Positions 8,526 to 17,428 of a DNA stretch of 64,000 nt are shown in pieces (the first letter of the stretch is position 1; each line of letters opens with the position of its first letter). The position numbers and the translations under genes are program-made. This DNA is from Streptomonospora alba (lineage in GTDB: Bacteria > Actinomycetota > Actinomycetes > Streptosporangiales > Streptosporangiaceae). The stretch is taken from the NCBI RefSeq assembly GCF_000826685.1, contig NZ_JROO01000028.1, forward strand, positions 62,001-126,000. Direction: 5' to 3'. Under the pieces are notes generated by a model. It was not told the origin of the DNA. It saw only the letters and a program-made list of their open reading frames with translations, and ran no database searches.

Positions 8526-8834
8526 TCAGCCGCGCCCGCGGCGCCGGTCCGCGACCATGTGGGCGGTCACCCCGGTCGCGGCGGTCACCGCCAGGACCGA
8601 GGGCCAGGCGCCCATCTTCTTGGACAGCGGGTGCGAAAGGCCGAAGGCGCCGGTGTAGACGGCGGAGAGCGCGGCGGCCGCGGGAAGCCCGGCATTGCGG
8701 CGCCAGCTGGTGAACGCCGCCGCGCCGCAGGCGGCCAGGACCGCGCCGCCCAGTCGGCGGTCGAAGGCACGCGCCGCGCTGTATCCGCCGATCAGCCCGG
8801 CGGTTGTCAGCACACTGCTGGGGACCGAAGCCAT
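8526..8834 (-). CDS. Small conserved membrane protein, unknown function
   Basis: This 102-aa protein has about three hydrophobic stretches: VLTTAGLIGGYSAARA, LGGAVLAACGAAAFTSW, and LPAAAALSAVYTGAFGLSHPL, with a weak fourth (PSVLAVTAATGVTAHMV). It ends in a basic tail RRRGRG. The ATG at 8834 has a purine-rich site (GGAGAGAG) upstream on the minus strand. I recognise it only as a type of small integral membrane protein common in actinobacteria; no catalytic motif is visible. Confidence 0.75.
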   Translation of the reverse strand: MASVPSSVLTTAGLIGGYSAARAFDRRLGGAVLAACGAAAFTSWRRNAGLPAAAALSAVYTGAFGLSHPLSKKMGAWPSVLAVTAATGVTAHMVADRRRGRG

Positions 8835-8928
8835 CGTCTCTCTCCTGTTCTCGCCCGATTCGCTCTACAGCCGACGCTATCCGCTCCCTCGCCGCGCCGG
8901 TCGGCGGGGCCGCGGCGCGGCGGAGCCC

Positions 8929-11046
8929 CTAGAGAGCCCGGCTGAGCCCCTCAGCACGCACCCTCCAGCCGTCGGAGGGAAAGCCCGGAGCCTGAGTGCC
9001 GGGGCAGCCGTCCCATCCGGCGGCCATGAGCGCGACGGCGTAGAGCAGGCCGCCGGAGGCCGGGAAATAGGGGGAGGGGACGAACGCGCCCCCTTGGGGC
9101 AGGCCGGCGTCGTCGAAGCGGAAGTCGGGGTCGAGCAGGTAGTCCACGGCCTGCTCGGCGTCGCCCAGTCGCGCGGCGTTCATGGCCAGCATGGGGAAGT
9201 CCCAGCCCCAGACCCGGTCGAAGCGCCAGGTGTCGCGGACGGCGCGCTTGGTGCGGCTCATGGTCTCGACGTCGACGCCGTCGCCGGGCAGCCACCCGTA
9301 GGCGCCGATCAGCGCCGGGTGCTCGTAGTTGAACTCGGTCCACATGTCCTCGACACCCTCGTGCAGGACGTAGAGGCCGTCCTGGACGGGCAGTGGAGCG
9401 AGCCCGTCGAGCACGCGGTCCCAGTCGGGGTCGCGATCGAGCCCGAGCCGTTCGCGCCACCGCTGGGCCGTGCGCAGTCCGAAGCGCCAGTACGACAGCT
9501 CGAAGAGGGGGTTGACCGTGGTCTCGATCGCGGTGTTCTCCGAGACGGCGGAGAGGGGAGGCCCCAGGACGTAGCGGCCGGTGGCTGAGTCGCGGACGGC
9601 GTAGGAGGCCATGAACTCGGCCGTCGCGAAGAGGATCTCGCGCCAGCGCTCCAGGGTCGCCTGCTCGGGGCGGGCACGGTAGTCCAGTTCGGCGAAGAAC
9701 ATCGGGTGCGGCTGCTGCCAGACGAGTGTCGCGGTGATCTCGCCCGGCGAGTTGCGTCCGCTCGGGTCGGTCATCTTGGGCCAGCGGGCACCGCGGTAGC
9801 CCTGCTCGTCCGCCAGCGCGCGGGCGGAGTCCAGCAGGTCGCGATAGACGCCCAGACTGCGTTCCAGCAGGGAGCGGCGGTTCCACAGCGCGAAGTGGGC
9901 GGCGTGCCACCAGTACATCTCCATGTGGAACTTGCCGAACCAGCCGTTGTTGACCAGTCCCGACTCCTGGGGCGGGGTGTCGCCCGCGCCGTTCACGGCG
10001 GTGAGGTACTGGCTCAGTACGATGCGCCGCTCCAGTTCGCGCCAGCGCCCGTCGTCCGACTGCGACAGGTCGACGGCGCCGCCCGATCGCCAGAAGCGGG
10101 GCCACCGGTGCCGGCTCGCCGCCGCTACGGCGCCGGGCTCGGGCGCCCACCCGGGTTCCTCGGGGGTGAACAGGAAGGCGGCCTCGATCCGGTCGCCGTC
10201 GCCGCCGGTGAGCCGGTAGCGGTGCGGGTGCCCGTCGACGCGGCCGATCTCGCCGCCGGTCCAGCGAAGGGCGGCATGGTAGCGGGTGCGGTGCATCCGG
10301 TGGGCGATGTCGGCGCGGAGGGACCCGCGTCGGCGCAGGGTTGTGGTGTGGGCGTCGGGTTCGCCCCAGATCCCCACGTAGGGCGCGGCGAACTTCTCCT
10401 CGCCGTAGCCGCGGGCGAGGGGGAAGTCGATGAAGACGGCCAGTCGGCCGCTGCGCACGAGGGGGGAGCGCACACGTACCGCGAGGGCGTCGCGGCCGGG
10501 GTCGCAACTGGTCTCGACCTCGACCCGTTCGCCGTCCAGGGTGAAGCGGCTGTGCAGGACGCCGGTCCACAGGTCCAGCCGCTGACGGCGGTCGGCGAGG
10601 TCGTCCTCGACCGCCTCGCGGCCGTCGGCCGTGGCCAGGTGCAGGCCGATGCGCGCGAGGTTCATCCGGTTCGGGCTGGCGCGCAGCCACCGGGTGATCT
10701 CGGGGTGGTCGGGGTCGGGCATGTCGTAGCGGACGGGGCGGCCGCGGGTGTCGCGGACCTGCCCCCTGTAGTCCTCGACGCGGGCCCCGGCGGGCAGGGG
10801 GTCCTCGTGCCACCCCCAGTCGGCCATGGTGGCGAAGGGGGCGAAGGTCTGCAGTCCGGTGATGTCCGCGCCGAAGGCGAACCGCCCGTTGCCGACCTGG
10901 AGCGGCGAGCGGGGGTCGCCGCGGGAGCGCACCACCGCGTGCCGTGAGACGAGGGCCTTGCGGTCGATGCCGCCTCGGCCGCCGGGCGGGTCGGCGTCGA
11001 CCGAATCGTGGGGGCTGGGCTCGGCGGGTGTGCTGCGGGCGGTCAT
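8929..11046 (-). CDS. Six-hairpin (GH65-like) glycoside hydrolase or phosphorylase
   Basis: A 705-aa cytosolic enzyme without a signal peptide. An N-terminal beta-sandwich region is followed by an (alpha/alpha)6-barrel-like half containing LVNNGWFGKFHMEMYWWHAAHFALWNR, whose FHMEMYWWH resembles the catalytic-acid strand of GH65-type enzymes. SENTAIETTVNPLFELSYWRFGL and WGWDFPMLAMNAARLGD are also typical of this fold. The exact family (GH65, GH95 or other) cannot be settled by eye. The ATG at 11046 has GGGAGGGG just upstream; an extension to 11079 would run through the operator. A LacI-type operator 20-33 bp upstream implies sugar-responsive repression, but no LacI gene is in the window. Confidence 0.75.
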   Translation of the reverse strand: MTARSTPAEPSPHDSVDADPPGGRGGIDRKALVSRHAVVRSRGDPRSPLQVGNGRFAFGADITGLQTFAPFATMADWGWHEDPLPAGARVEDYRGQVRDTRGRPVRYDMPDPDHPEITRWLRASPNRMNLARIGLHLATADGREAVEDDLADRRQRLDLWTGVLHSRFTLDGERVEVETSCDPGRDALAVRVRSPLVRSGRLAVFIDFPLARGYGEEKFAAPYVGIWGEPDAHTTTLRRRGSLRADIAHRMHRTRYHAALRWTGGEIGRVDGHPHRYRLTGGDGDRIEAAFLFTPEEPGWAPEPGAVAAASRHRWPRFWRSGGAVDLSQSDDGRWRELERRIVLSQYLTAVNGAGDTPPQESGLVNNGWFGKFHMEMYWWHAAHFALWNRRSLLERSLGVYRDLLDSARALADEQGYRGARWPKMTDPSGRNSPGEITATLVWQQPHPMFFAELDYRARPEQATLERWREILFATAEFMASYAVRDSATGRYVLGPPLSAVSENTAIETTVNPLFELSYWRFGLRTAQRWRERLGLDRDPDWDRVLDGLAPLPVQDGLYVLHEGVEDMWTEFNYEHPALIGAYGWLPGDGVDVETMSRTKRAVRDTWRFDRVWGWDFPMLAMNAARLGDAEQAVDYLLDPDFRFDDAGLPQGGAFVPSPYFPASGGLLYAVALMAAGWDGCPGTQAPGFPSDGWRVRAEGLSRAL

Positions 11047-11065
11047 GCCCCTCCCGGCGGTGGTG

Positions 11066-11079
11066 TTGAAACGATTCAA
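11066..11079 (-). promoter_or_regulatory. LacI-family operator
   Basis: TTGAAACGATTCAA is a near-perfect palindrome around the CG centre typical of LacI/GalR operators. It lies 20 bp upstream of the glycoside hydrolase start. Confidence 0.65.
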
Positions 11080-11369
11080 GTTCCGGCTGTGCGCCGAACC
11101 CTAGTGAGGGCCGCGGCCCCGGTCAACGGCTGGTCGGAACGCCTTCGGCCCCTCTCGCCCCGCACGCCCGCACCCGCTATTCGGGCACGGACGTTGACCG
11201 GATCCGGACACCCGAATCCGGGTGCGGCGGGCAGATGTTTATGGTTCGGTCACTGCCGTAGACCCTCCGCTGTGGGACGATGCCTGCACTCTCAGCAGGA
11301 GCCGCGGAACCGCAGAGGTGATGCCCGCGTCGAATCCGCAGTTCCGCAACCAGCAAGGAGTCGATACCT

Positions 11370-13085
11370 ATGTCCTTCGCGCAGACAGTGCGCGGAGCCG
11401 CCTCCTCCATCGCCGAAGGCGGCGATCCCCGCGAGGCGGTATCCGGCGCGCTCGGCGAGGCAGCGGAGGGGTTCGGCCTCGATCCGGGCGACTTCCTGGC
11501 CGCCCGTGAGCAGGGTGCCTCGGTGGGCACCCGCATCGAACAGCAGAGCTCCTCCCTGAACAACGCCGGCGAGGCGCTGAACCGCAGCTCCTTCGAGCGC
11601 GGCTCCACCGGCCCGGTGCACGTGATCTGCCCGATGGTGATCCCGAAGGGGCGCACCTTCACCACCATGCTGCCGGTGATCCTGCTGCTGGTGGTCGGCG
11701 TCATCGGCCAGGTCGTCACCTTCCCGGTCTCGGTCGCCACCGGCGTGGTGCTCAACCCGTTCTTCGGGGTGCACTACTGGGTGGTGCTGCTGCTGTTCGC
11801 CGCGTTCATGTGGTGGCGCCAGGGCATGGTGATGGTCCCCGACGGCTGCGCCGCGCTGATCACCCGCTTCGGCAAGCTGGAGCAGGTCGTGGGCCCCGGC
11901 CGTGTCACCCTGCTCAACCCGTGGAAGCGGGTCTCCTACATCGTCAACACCAACCGCGAGTACCCCTTCAACGCGCCGATCCGCGAGGCGCCCACCAAGA
12001 GCGGCGTTCAGGCCTCCATCGACCTGTTCGTGCAGTTCAAGATCGAGGACCCCGAGCAGTTCATCTTCGTGTTGGGTGCGGTGCAGGGCTTCCAGGAGAA
12101 GCTGAACAACGCCATCAGCGAGGTCACCCGCAGCCTGATCTACGACCAGCAGGCCTCGGACATCTACGACATGGTCGGTGAGAACACCGCGCGGCTGCTG
12201 GAGCAGCTCAACCAGCAGTTCCTGCCCGCGGTGCGGCTGACCAACGCGAACATCACCCACGCGGAGCCCTCCAGCAAGGAGTACCGCATGGACCTGGCCG
12301 CGCCCGAGATGGTGCGCGTGGCCAAGGAGGCCTACACCTACGAGTACGAGCTTCAGCTCCGCAAGGAGCAGAACGAGGGCGACCTCAACAAGGAACTCGC
12401 CTCGCTGAACGAGACGCTCTCCGCGATCCAGGCCGACATCGCCCAGTACCAGGCGCAGATGGACACCGCCCTGGAGCGCGAGACCAACCGGGCGCGCGCT
12501 CAGGCGCGGCAGCGCTTCGTCGAGGCCGAGAGCACCGCCAACGCCAACGCCGCGCTGTTGGAGGCCCAGGCGCTGGACATCCGCGCGGTCAGTGCCGCCG
12601 AGGCGCCCGAGATCCTCAACTACCGCTACCAGCAGCATCTGCTGGACAAGCTGGAGAGCGTCGCCGACAGCCTTCCCCAGGTGCTGCACGTGGGCGCCGG
12701 CGACGAGACCGGCGTCGACTTCCTGCGCGTGGCCCAGGGCATCATCGGCGAGGCCGAGGCCTCGCTGTTCTCCGAGGAGGACATGGGTGCCATCCGCGGC
12801 CGCCTCAACGAGATCTCCGAGCGCATCTCCGAGCGCGAAGCCGAGATCAACCGGGTGCTGGCGGACGACGAAGAGGACACCGTCGAACCCCCGCCGCCCG
12901 ACGACGTCCCCAACGCAGACAAGATCGAGCAGATCCGCCAGTCGGTCAGCGACGAGACCATCGACGAGCGGATCAGCTCGGTCACGGGCGAGGACGAGGA
13001 CCAGGACGGATCTCCCGCGCCCGGCTCCCCGCCTGCACCGCCGCGGTCGCAGCGGCCCGGCACCGATGAGGGAGGCAACCGATGA
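11370..13085 (+). CDS. SPFH/flotillin-like membrane protein A
   Basis: A 571-aa protein with a soluble N-terminus (1-95), two hydrophobic segments (MLPVILLLVVGVIGQVVTF and VHYWVVLLLFAAFMWW, about 105-150), then an SPFH/band-7 domain (GMVMVPDGCAALITRFGKLEQVVGPGRVTLLNPWKRVSYIVNT). A long coiled coil follows (about 330-400, ELASLNETLSAIQADIAQYQAQMD), then an acidic/Pro-rich tail. SPFH proteins build ring-shaped membrane scaffolds. Its stop overlaps the next gene's start (ATGA), so the two paralogues are translationally coupled and probably co-assemble, as HflK/HflC do. No protease or NfeD partner is adjacent. Function unknown. Confidence 0.85.
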   Translation: MSFAQTVRGAASSIAEGGDPREAVSGALGEAAEGFGLDPGDFLAAREQGASVGTRIEQQSSSLNNAGEALNRSSFERGSTGPVHVICPMVIPKGRTFTTMLPVILLLVVGVIGQVVTFPVSVATGVVLNPFFGVHYWVVLLLFAAFMWWRQGMVMVPDGCAALITRFGKLEQVVGPGRVTLLNPWKRVSYIVNTNREYPFNAPIREAPTKSGVQASIDLFVQFKIEDPEQFIFVLGAVQGFQEKLNNAISEVTRSLIYDQQASDIYDMVGENTARLLEQLNQQFLPAVRLTNANITHAEPSSKEYRMDLAAPEMVRVAKEAYTYEYELQLRKEQNEGDLNKELASLNETLSAIQADIAQYQAQMDTALERETNRARAQARQRFVEAESTANANAALLEAQALDIRAVSAAEAPEILNYRYQQHLLDKLESVADSLPQVLHVGAGDETGVDFLRVAQGIIGEAEASLFSEEDMGAIRGRLNEISERISEREAEINRVLADDEEDTVEPPPPDDVPNADKIEQIRQSVSDETIDERISSVTGEDEDQDGSPAPGSPPAPPRSQRPGTDEGGNR

Positions 13086-14515
13086 GCCAGCAGCAACCCG
13101 AACCGGGTACCGGCGGCTCCAGCATCAAGGAGGCGCTCGCCTCCTGGAGCGACATCGCGCGCCTGCTGCGCGGCGGCGACCAGGGCGCTCTGGTGCCCGT
13201 GGTCATCCCGCGCGACGGCCGCGGCCTGAAGTGGACCGTCCTCGTGTGGCTGTCCCTCTACCTGCTGCTCAGCGCACTGCTGCTCGCGGTGGTCGGCGGG
13301 CTCCTGCTGTCGTGGGCGGCGATCCCGGCGTTCGTGCTGGCGCTGGGCTCGCTGATGCTGGGACTGCTGTGGTGGTGGCGCTCCTCGATCGTGGAGATCG
13401 AGCAGGGCACCGTCGGCGTCCTGACCAAGTACGGCGCCGTCGCGGGCCAGCTCGACCCGGGCCGCCACTACCTGTGGCACCCCTGGTCGCGGGTGGACTT
13501 CGTGGTCGACATCTCCACGGAGATCCCCTACACCGCCCCCGTGCTGGCCTGCCCCACGCACGAGAACGTGCCGCTGAAGTCGATCGAGTTCTTCCTGAAG
13601 TTCCGCATCACCGACGCGGTCGCCTTCGTGCGCACCATCGGCGCCAGCAACTTCGATCTGGTGCTGTCCAACGCCGTGCAGGACGCCATCCGCCAGCGCA
13701 GCCGCCAGGTGCGCACCGAGGGCGCCTACGACCTGCGCGGCTCCGACGTCGCCGACATGCAGGAGCTGCTCAACCGCCAGCTCAGCCGCTACGGCGTGCG
13801 CATCATGGGCTGCAACATCCCCGACGTGCAGCTGCCCAGCCAGTACCAGCAGCACCTGGCCACGCGCGAGCGCGTCGCCAAGGAACTGGTGGCCTACGAG
13901 CAGGAGTGGGAGCTGACCCGCAAGCGGCGCATCGACACCCTGCTGATGGACATCGAGCGCTCCAAGAAGACCCGCGACGCCAAGATCGTCGAGGTCAACG
14001 CGGCGCTGAACAAGGCCCGCAAGGACGTCGCGCAGATGCTGGAGGAGCAGGAGACCGAGGCCCAGCGCGTCCGCTTCGAGATCGAGACGCGCGGCAGGTC
14101 GGACCTGGTGGCGGCGGAGAACGAGGCCAAGGCCCAGCGCCGCCTGGCGACCTCCTACCGCGACAACCGCGCGGTGCTGCAGTACGAGCTGGCCCGGCGC
14201 CGCCTGGACGTGGGAGCCACGCTGGCCGAGCACGCGCCGCAGCCGGTGGTGGTGCGCACCGACGGCCAGGGAGGCGAGTCCTCGGCGCTTTCTACGCTGA
14301 TGCTGGCCCAGATGCTGCCCGAGCTGGGCAGGCAGGGCGGCCGCAGCGGCGCCGGCAGCACACGGCGGACCGTGGGCTCCACCGAGGCGGGCGAGGCCGC
14401 CGAGGCGGCCTCCGGCGCCTTCCAGCAGGTGCAGGGTTCGATGGCCGCGGCGGCCGAACGGGGTCAGCAGCCTCCTCAGCAGAACCAGGGCGGAGGCGGC
14501 GGCCGCAACCGCTAG
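13082..14515 (+). CDS. SPFH/flotillin-like membrane protein B
   Basis: A 477-aa paralogue of the preceding protein. Two hydrophobic segments (VLVWLSLYLLLSALLLAVVGGLLL and IPAFVLALGSLMLGLLWWW, about 50-105) precede an SPFH domain (SSIVEIEQGTVGVLTKYGAVAGQLDPGRHYLWHPWSRVDFVVDI). A charged coiled coil follows (about 265-370, KRRIDTLLMDIERSKKTRDAKIVEVNAAL), then a Gly/Gln-rich tail ending GGGGGRNR. The start overlaps the upstream stop by 4 nt and GGGAGG lies upstream. A strong hairpin closes the two-gene operon. Scaffold for an unknown client is the likely role. Confidence 0.85.
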   Translation: MSQQQPEPGTGGSSIKEALASWSDIARLLRGGDQGALVPVVIPRDGRGLKWTVLVWLSLYLLLSALLLAVVGGLLLSWAAIPAFVLALGSLMLGLLWWWRSSIVEIEQGTVGVLTKYGAVAGQLDPGRHYLWHPWSRVDFVVDISTEIPYTAPVLACPTHENVPLKSIEFFLKFRITDAVAFVRTIGASNFDLVLSNAVQDAIRQRSRQVRTEGAYDLRGSDVADMQELLNRQLSRYGVRIMGCNIPDVQLPSQYQQHLATRERVAKELVAYEQEWELTRKRRIDTLLMDIERSKKTRDAKIVEVNAALNKARKDVAQMLEEQETEAQRVRFEIETRGRSDLVAAENEAKAQRRLATSYRDNRAVLQYELARRRLDVGATLAEHAPQPVVVRTDGQGGESSALSTLMLAQMLPELGRQGGRSGAGSTRRTVGSTEAGEAAEAASGAFQQVQGSMAAAAERGQQPPQQNQGGGGGRNR

Positions 14516-14539
14516 GCACGGCAACGGGCCCCGAGCACG

Positions 14540-14575
14540 ACGAAGGGGGAGGCGGATCTCCGCCTCCCCCTTCGT
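14540..14575 (+). terminator. Terminator of the SPFH operon
   Basis: Perfect 17-bp arms ACGAAGGGGGAGGCGGA / TCCGCCTCCCCCTTCGT with a 2-nt TC centre, 24 nt past the stop. Confidence 0.8.
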
Positions 14576-14613
14576 ACTGTGCTCTGCCGAACGCGCCCTG
14601 TCCCGCCCGATCA

Positions 14614-14631
14614 GCGCCCCGGGCGGGGCGC
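14614..14631. terminator. Small GC-rich hairpin downstream of the 63-aa gene
   Basis: GCGCCCCG / CGGGGCGC with a 2-nt loop, 53 nt beyond the end of the minus-strand 63-aa gene. Weak candidate terminator. Confidence 0.35.
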
Positions 14632-14683
14632 GGAGCCGCCCCCGTAGGCAAGGCCCCGCGCCCGCGCCGCCCGGCGCCCCGCC

Positions 14684-14875
14684 TCAGGCGGCGTGGGCCA
14701 GGTCGCCGTAGCCGCAGTCGATGTCGACGCCGTGCCGCGCCGCGATCTCCACGAGGTCTTCGAGCTCGCCCGCCTGCAGCAGGCACAGGTCCTCGTCGCC
14801 CTGTTCGCGCGCCTTCTGCAGCGCGCTGACGGCGTCGTAGATGCGCAGATGCAGCGCGGTCATGAACTCGTTCAT
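14684..14875 (-). CDS. Small conserved actinobacterial protein
   Basis: This 63-aa acidic, helical protein reads MNEFMTALHLRIYDAVSALQ...LLQAGELEDLVEIAARHGVDID. I recall similar short proteins in streptomycetes with the same N-terminus and the AGELEDL block, but no function is known to me. The ATG at 14875 follows GGGAGAG at a good distance on the minus strand. No membrane segment or cysteine motif. Confidence 0.7.
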   Translation of the reverse strand: MNEFMTALHLRIYDAVSALQKAREQGDEDLCLLQAGELEDLVEIAARHGVDIDCGYGDLAHAA

Positions 14876-15056
14876 GGTGCTCTCCCGTCCCTGAGGAGAA
14901 TCCGTGTCGCATCCCTGTCTATCGATCGCGGATAAAAGCAGAGTGAGACTCGGGGAGGGAAACCCCTAAACCCGGGGGTGAGGAGGGACACGGCCGAGCG
15001 GGGAACCCGGCTCGGGGCGTCGTCCCGGCCCGGTGACCTGCCGCGCCGCAACGCGC

Positions 15057-15698
15057 TCAGTACTCGGTCCAGGAGTACCAGGGCCCTCGGATGTGCTCGT
15101 AGACGGTGCCGCCGTGCCCCTTGACGAACACGTCGGTGGGCAGCGGCTCGCTGCTGTAGGCCAGTCCGGAGGGATTGAGCAGCCCTGCACCCTGCACAGT
15201 GAAACGCGTTACACCGTCGCCGGTCACCGCGACCGACGACAGCGGGTACAGCCCGGCCCAGGTCTCATCGGGAGCGGTGGTGGCCGGCCGGGCGGTGTCG
15301 CCGGCGGCCCGCAGGGCCTCGGCCGAGGTGTCCAGGCGTGCTTGCAGCGGGACGTCGGTGACCGACAGCACGATCGCGGCGGCGGCGATCAGCGGCGCCG
15401 TGATCCAGCGCAGCCAGTACCGCGCGATCATGGGCCGGGCGATGCTTACCGCGATGCCCAGCCGCAGGGCGCCCATGGCGGCGAGGAACGCGCCGCCGCC
15501 CATGCCGAGCACGAAGGCGGCCAGGTGCCCGCCGGGCACGCTGTCCTCGTAGAGCAGCACGAGCGCTATGAGCGTGCAGGCCGGGATGTAGAGCCGGCCC
15601 GGCGGGCGGGAAGCCCACGATGCGAGCCGTTGTCGAGGAGTCGGCGGATGAGCGATCTCGATGAGCTTCGCGACCGAGCCCTCTTCGGCGGCGGACAT
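15057..15698 (-). CDS. Conserved membrane protein of unknown function
   Basis: A 213-aa protein with a short cytoplasmic start, then three or four membrane segments (YIPACTLIALVLLYEDSV, LAAFVLGMGGGAFLAAMGALRLGIAV, WITAPLIAAAAIVLSVT). A soluble, probably extracytoplasmic C-terminal part follows (PDETWAGLYPLSSVAVTGDGVTRFTVQGAGLLNPSGLAYSSEPLPTDVFVKGHGG). No catalytic motif is recognised. ATG at 15698 is preferred over the GTG at 15728 because AAGGGGAAG lies 8-14 nt upstream of the ATG and nothing precedes the GTG. Confidence 0.7.
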   Translation of the reverse strand: MSAAEEGSVAKLIEIAHPPTPRQRLASWASRPPGRLYIPACTLIALVLLYEDSVPGGHLAAFVLGMGGGAFLAAMGALRLGIAVSIARPMIARYWLRWITAPLIAAAAIVLSVTDVPLQARLDTSAEALRAAGDTARPATTAPDETWAGLYPLSSVAVTGDGVTRFTVQGAGLLNPSGLAYSSEPLPTDVFVKGHGGTVYEHIRGPWYSWTEY

Positions 15699-15772
15699 GT
15701 GTGGATCTTCCCCTTCGGTACGTGACACAGGCCGACCGGAGGGCTGGATGTGGGGCCTCCGGCGACACCGGG

Positions 15773-16435
15773 TCAGATGCGGGAGGGCCGCGTGAAGCGG
15801 TCCCTACCTCCAGGATAGGGGAGCGGCGGAGCTTCCTCAGGCCGTCGCCCGATTCGCGTCCGGTCCGCTCCGGCCCCGTGCTCGCCCCGTCGCGCGCTTC
15901 GCCGCCGCCCGCGCCGCCGCACCAGTAGCGCATCCACCGAGAGCCGTCCCGGAAGCAGCGCCCCCAGAAGGCACACCGCCCCCAGCGCGACCCGCCACGG
16001 AGTCGAGGCGCCCGCCGCCGTCAGCGCGGTCGGCTCGGCCTCCAGGCCCACCGCCGCGAGCGCGCCCGGTGCGGACACGCTCAGCAGGACCGCCGCGGCC
16101 AGCGCCGCTCCGGCCGGCCGCGACGCCAGCCCGGCGGCGAACGCTGCGGCGCACACCAGTACCGCCCCGGCCGCGAGATCGGCGCGCGTCCCGTTTCCCA
16201 GCGCCTCCCACGCCCAGGAGGCGGCGATCCAGCCCGCGGCGAGCCGCCCGCCCAGAGCCGCGGCATCCAGCACCGCGGCCCGCAGTGCGCCGCGGCCGCG
16301 GCGCACCCACGACCCCGCGCCGCCCGGACCCGCGCCGCCTCTCGGCTCCGGCCGCGGGGCCGTCAGGCCGTCCCGGCCCGCGTTCTCGGCCACGATCCGC
16401 GGCGGCACCGCACCGTGTGGTCTGCTCAGCCCCAT
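15773..16435 (-). CDS. Hypothetical membrane protein, possibly DoxX-like
   Basis: A 220-aa Ala-rich protein with about four hydrophobic stretches ([83 protein letters not shown]). The tail is Arg-rich. The first segment pattern ([20 protein letters not shown]) faintly resembles DoxX-type quinol-reductase membrane proteins; this is only an inference. Two other frames are open across the same DNA, but this one shows the alternating hydrophobic pattern. Confidence 0.5.
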   Translation of the reverse strand: MGLSRPHGAVPPRIVAENAGRDGLTAPRPEPRGGAGPGGAGSWVRRGRGALRAAVLDAAALGGRLAAGWIAASWAWEALGNGTRADLAAGAVLVCAAAFAAGLASRPAGAALAAAVLLSVSAPGALAAVGLEAEPTALTAAGASTPWRVALGAVCLLGALLPGRLSVDALLVRRRGRRRSARRGEHGAGADRTRIGRRPEEAPPLPYPGGRDRFTRPSRI

Positions 16436-16572
16436 GCGTCCTTCCTCGGCCGACCGGAGTCATGCGGAAACTACCGACGGCGACCGGGTGTTGCAGTGCG
16501 TAACACGCGGTGGCCCCCCGAAAACCCCTGCGGCATCCGGCCGCAAAGGTGTGGTGGCGGCGGGCGAACCTC

Positions 16573-16578
16573 TAGGCT
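16573..16578 (+). promoter_or_regulatory. -10 box, leaderless rnhB
   Basis: TAGGCT lies 7 nt before the rnhB GTG and no ribosome-binding site is present, so RNA should begin at the start codon. Confidence 0.6.
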
Positions 16579-16585
16579 TGGCCTC

Positions 16586-17317
16586 GTGGCTGAGACCTCC
16601 TCGACCCCCGCCGCCCCGGGCTCCGCGACCGCGGTCGCCGACGGGCGCGACCCCGTACCCACCTACGAGCTTGAGCGCGAACTCCAGGACGGCGGCTCCA
16701 CCTGCGTGGCCGGCGTCGACGAGGTCGGGCGCGGCGCGTGGGCGGGACCGGTGGTGGTGTGCGCCGCCGTGACCGACGGCACCGAACCGCCCGAAGGGCT
16801 CACCGACTCCAAGAAACTCACCCCGCAGCGGCGCACCGGAATGGCCGGACACCTGCGGGAGTGGGTCGGCGACCACGCCATCGGCAGCGCCGAGCCCGCC
16901 GAGATCGACGCACTGGGCATGACGCGCGCCCTGCGCCTGGCCGCCAACCGCGCGCTGGAAGGGCTGTCCCGCACGCCCGACGCCGTCATCCTCGACGGCA
17001 AGCACGACTACCTGGGTGCCCCCTGGCGGGTACGGACCCGCATCCAGGCCGACCTGTCCAGCGTGGCCGTGGCCGCGGCCTCGGTCCTGGCCAAGGTGCA
17101 CCGCGACTCCTTCATGGCCGGGCTGCACCCCGAGTACCCCGACTACGGCTTCGACACCTGTGTCGGCTACCCCTCGCCCATCCACCGTGCGGCCTTGGCC
17201 GAGCACGGTCCCACCTCCTACCACCGGATGACCTGGTCGTATCTGGACGGCCTGCCCAAGTGGCGGCACCTGCGCAAAGCGCGTCCGGAGCCCGACGGCC
17301 AGATACCCCTGCTGTAG
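16586..17317 (+). CDS. rnhB: Ribonuclease HII
   Basis: RNase HII cuts RNA in RNA-DNA hybrids and removes single ribonucleotides from DNA. The 243-aa protein has the family signatures [22 protein letters not shown] (first catalytic Asp-Glu), [24 protein letters not shown] (catalytic Asp), [16 protein letters not shown] (last Asp) and [21 protein letters not shown]. The GTG at 16586 is preferred because TAGGCT sits 7 nt upstream (leaderless) and the sequence further upstream is not protein-like. Confidence 0.95.
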   Translation: MAETSSTPAAPGSATAVADGRDPVPTYELERELQDGGSTCVAGVDEVGRGAWAGPVVVCAAVTDGTEPPEGLTDSKKLTPQRRTGMAGHLREWVGDHAIGSAEPAEIDALGMTRALRLAANRALEGLSRTPDAVILDGKHDYLGAPWRVRTRIQADLSSVAVAAASVLAKVHRDSFMAGLHPEYPDYGFDTCVGYPSPIHRAALAEHGPTSYHRMTWSYLDGLPKWRHLRKARPEPDGQIPLL

Positions 17318-17428
17318 CCGATCCGGGTGCGACACGCCGCATCCCTGCTGGGCACGGCTCCTGGGGGCGAAATCGCGACGCGCGACAGTGCTTCAATATG
17401 GGACCCGCGACGCAAGGAAGGGACACGG

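Noticed and set aside
15837-16463. Alternative 208-codon frame overlapping the DoxX-like candidate
   Set aside because: Gly/Arg-rich and without the hydrophobic periodicity seen in the chosen frame.
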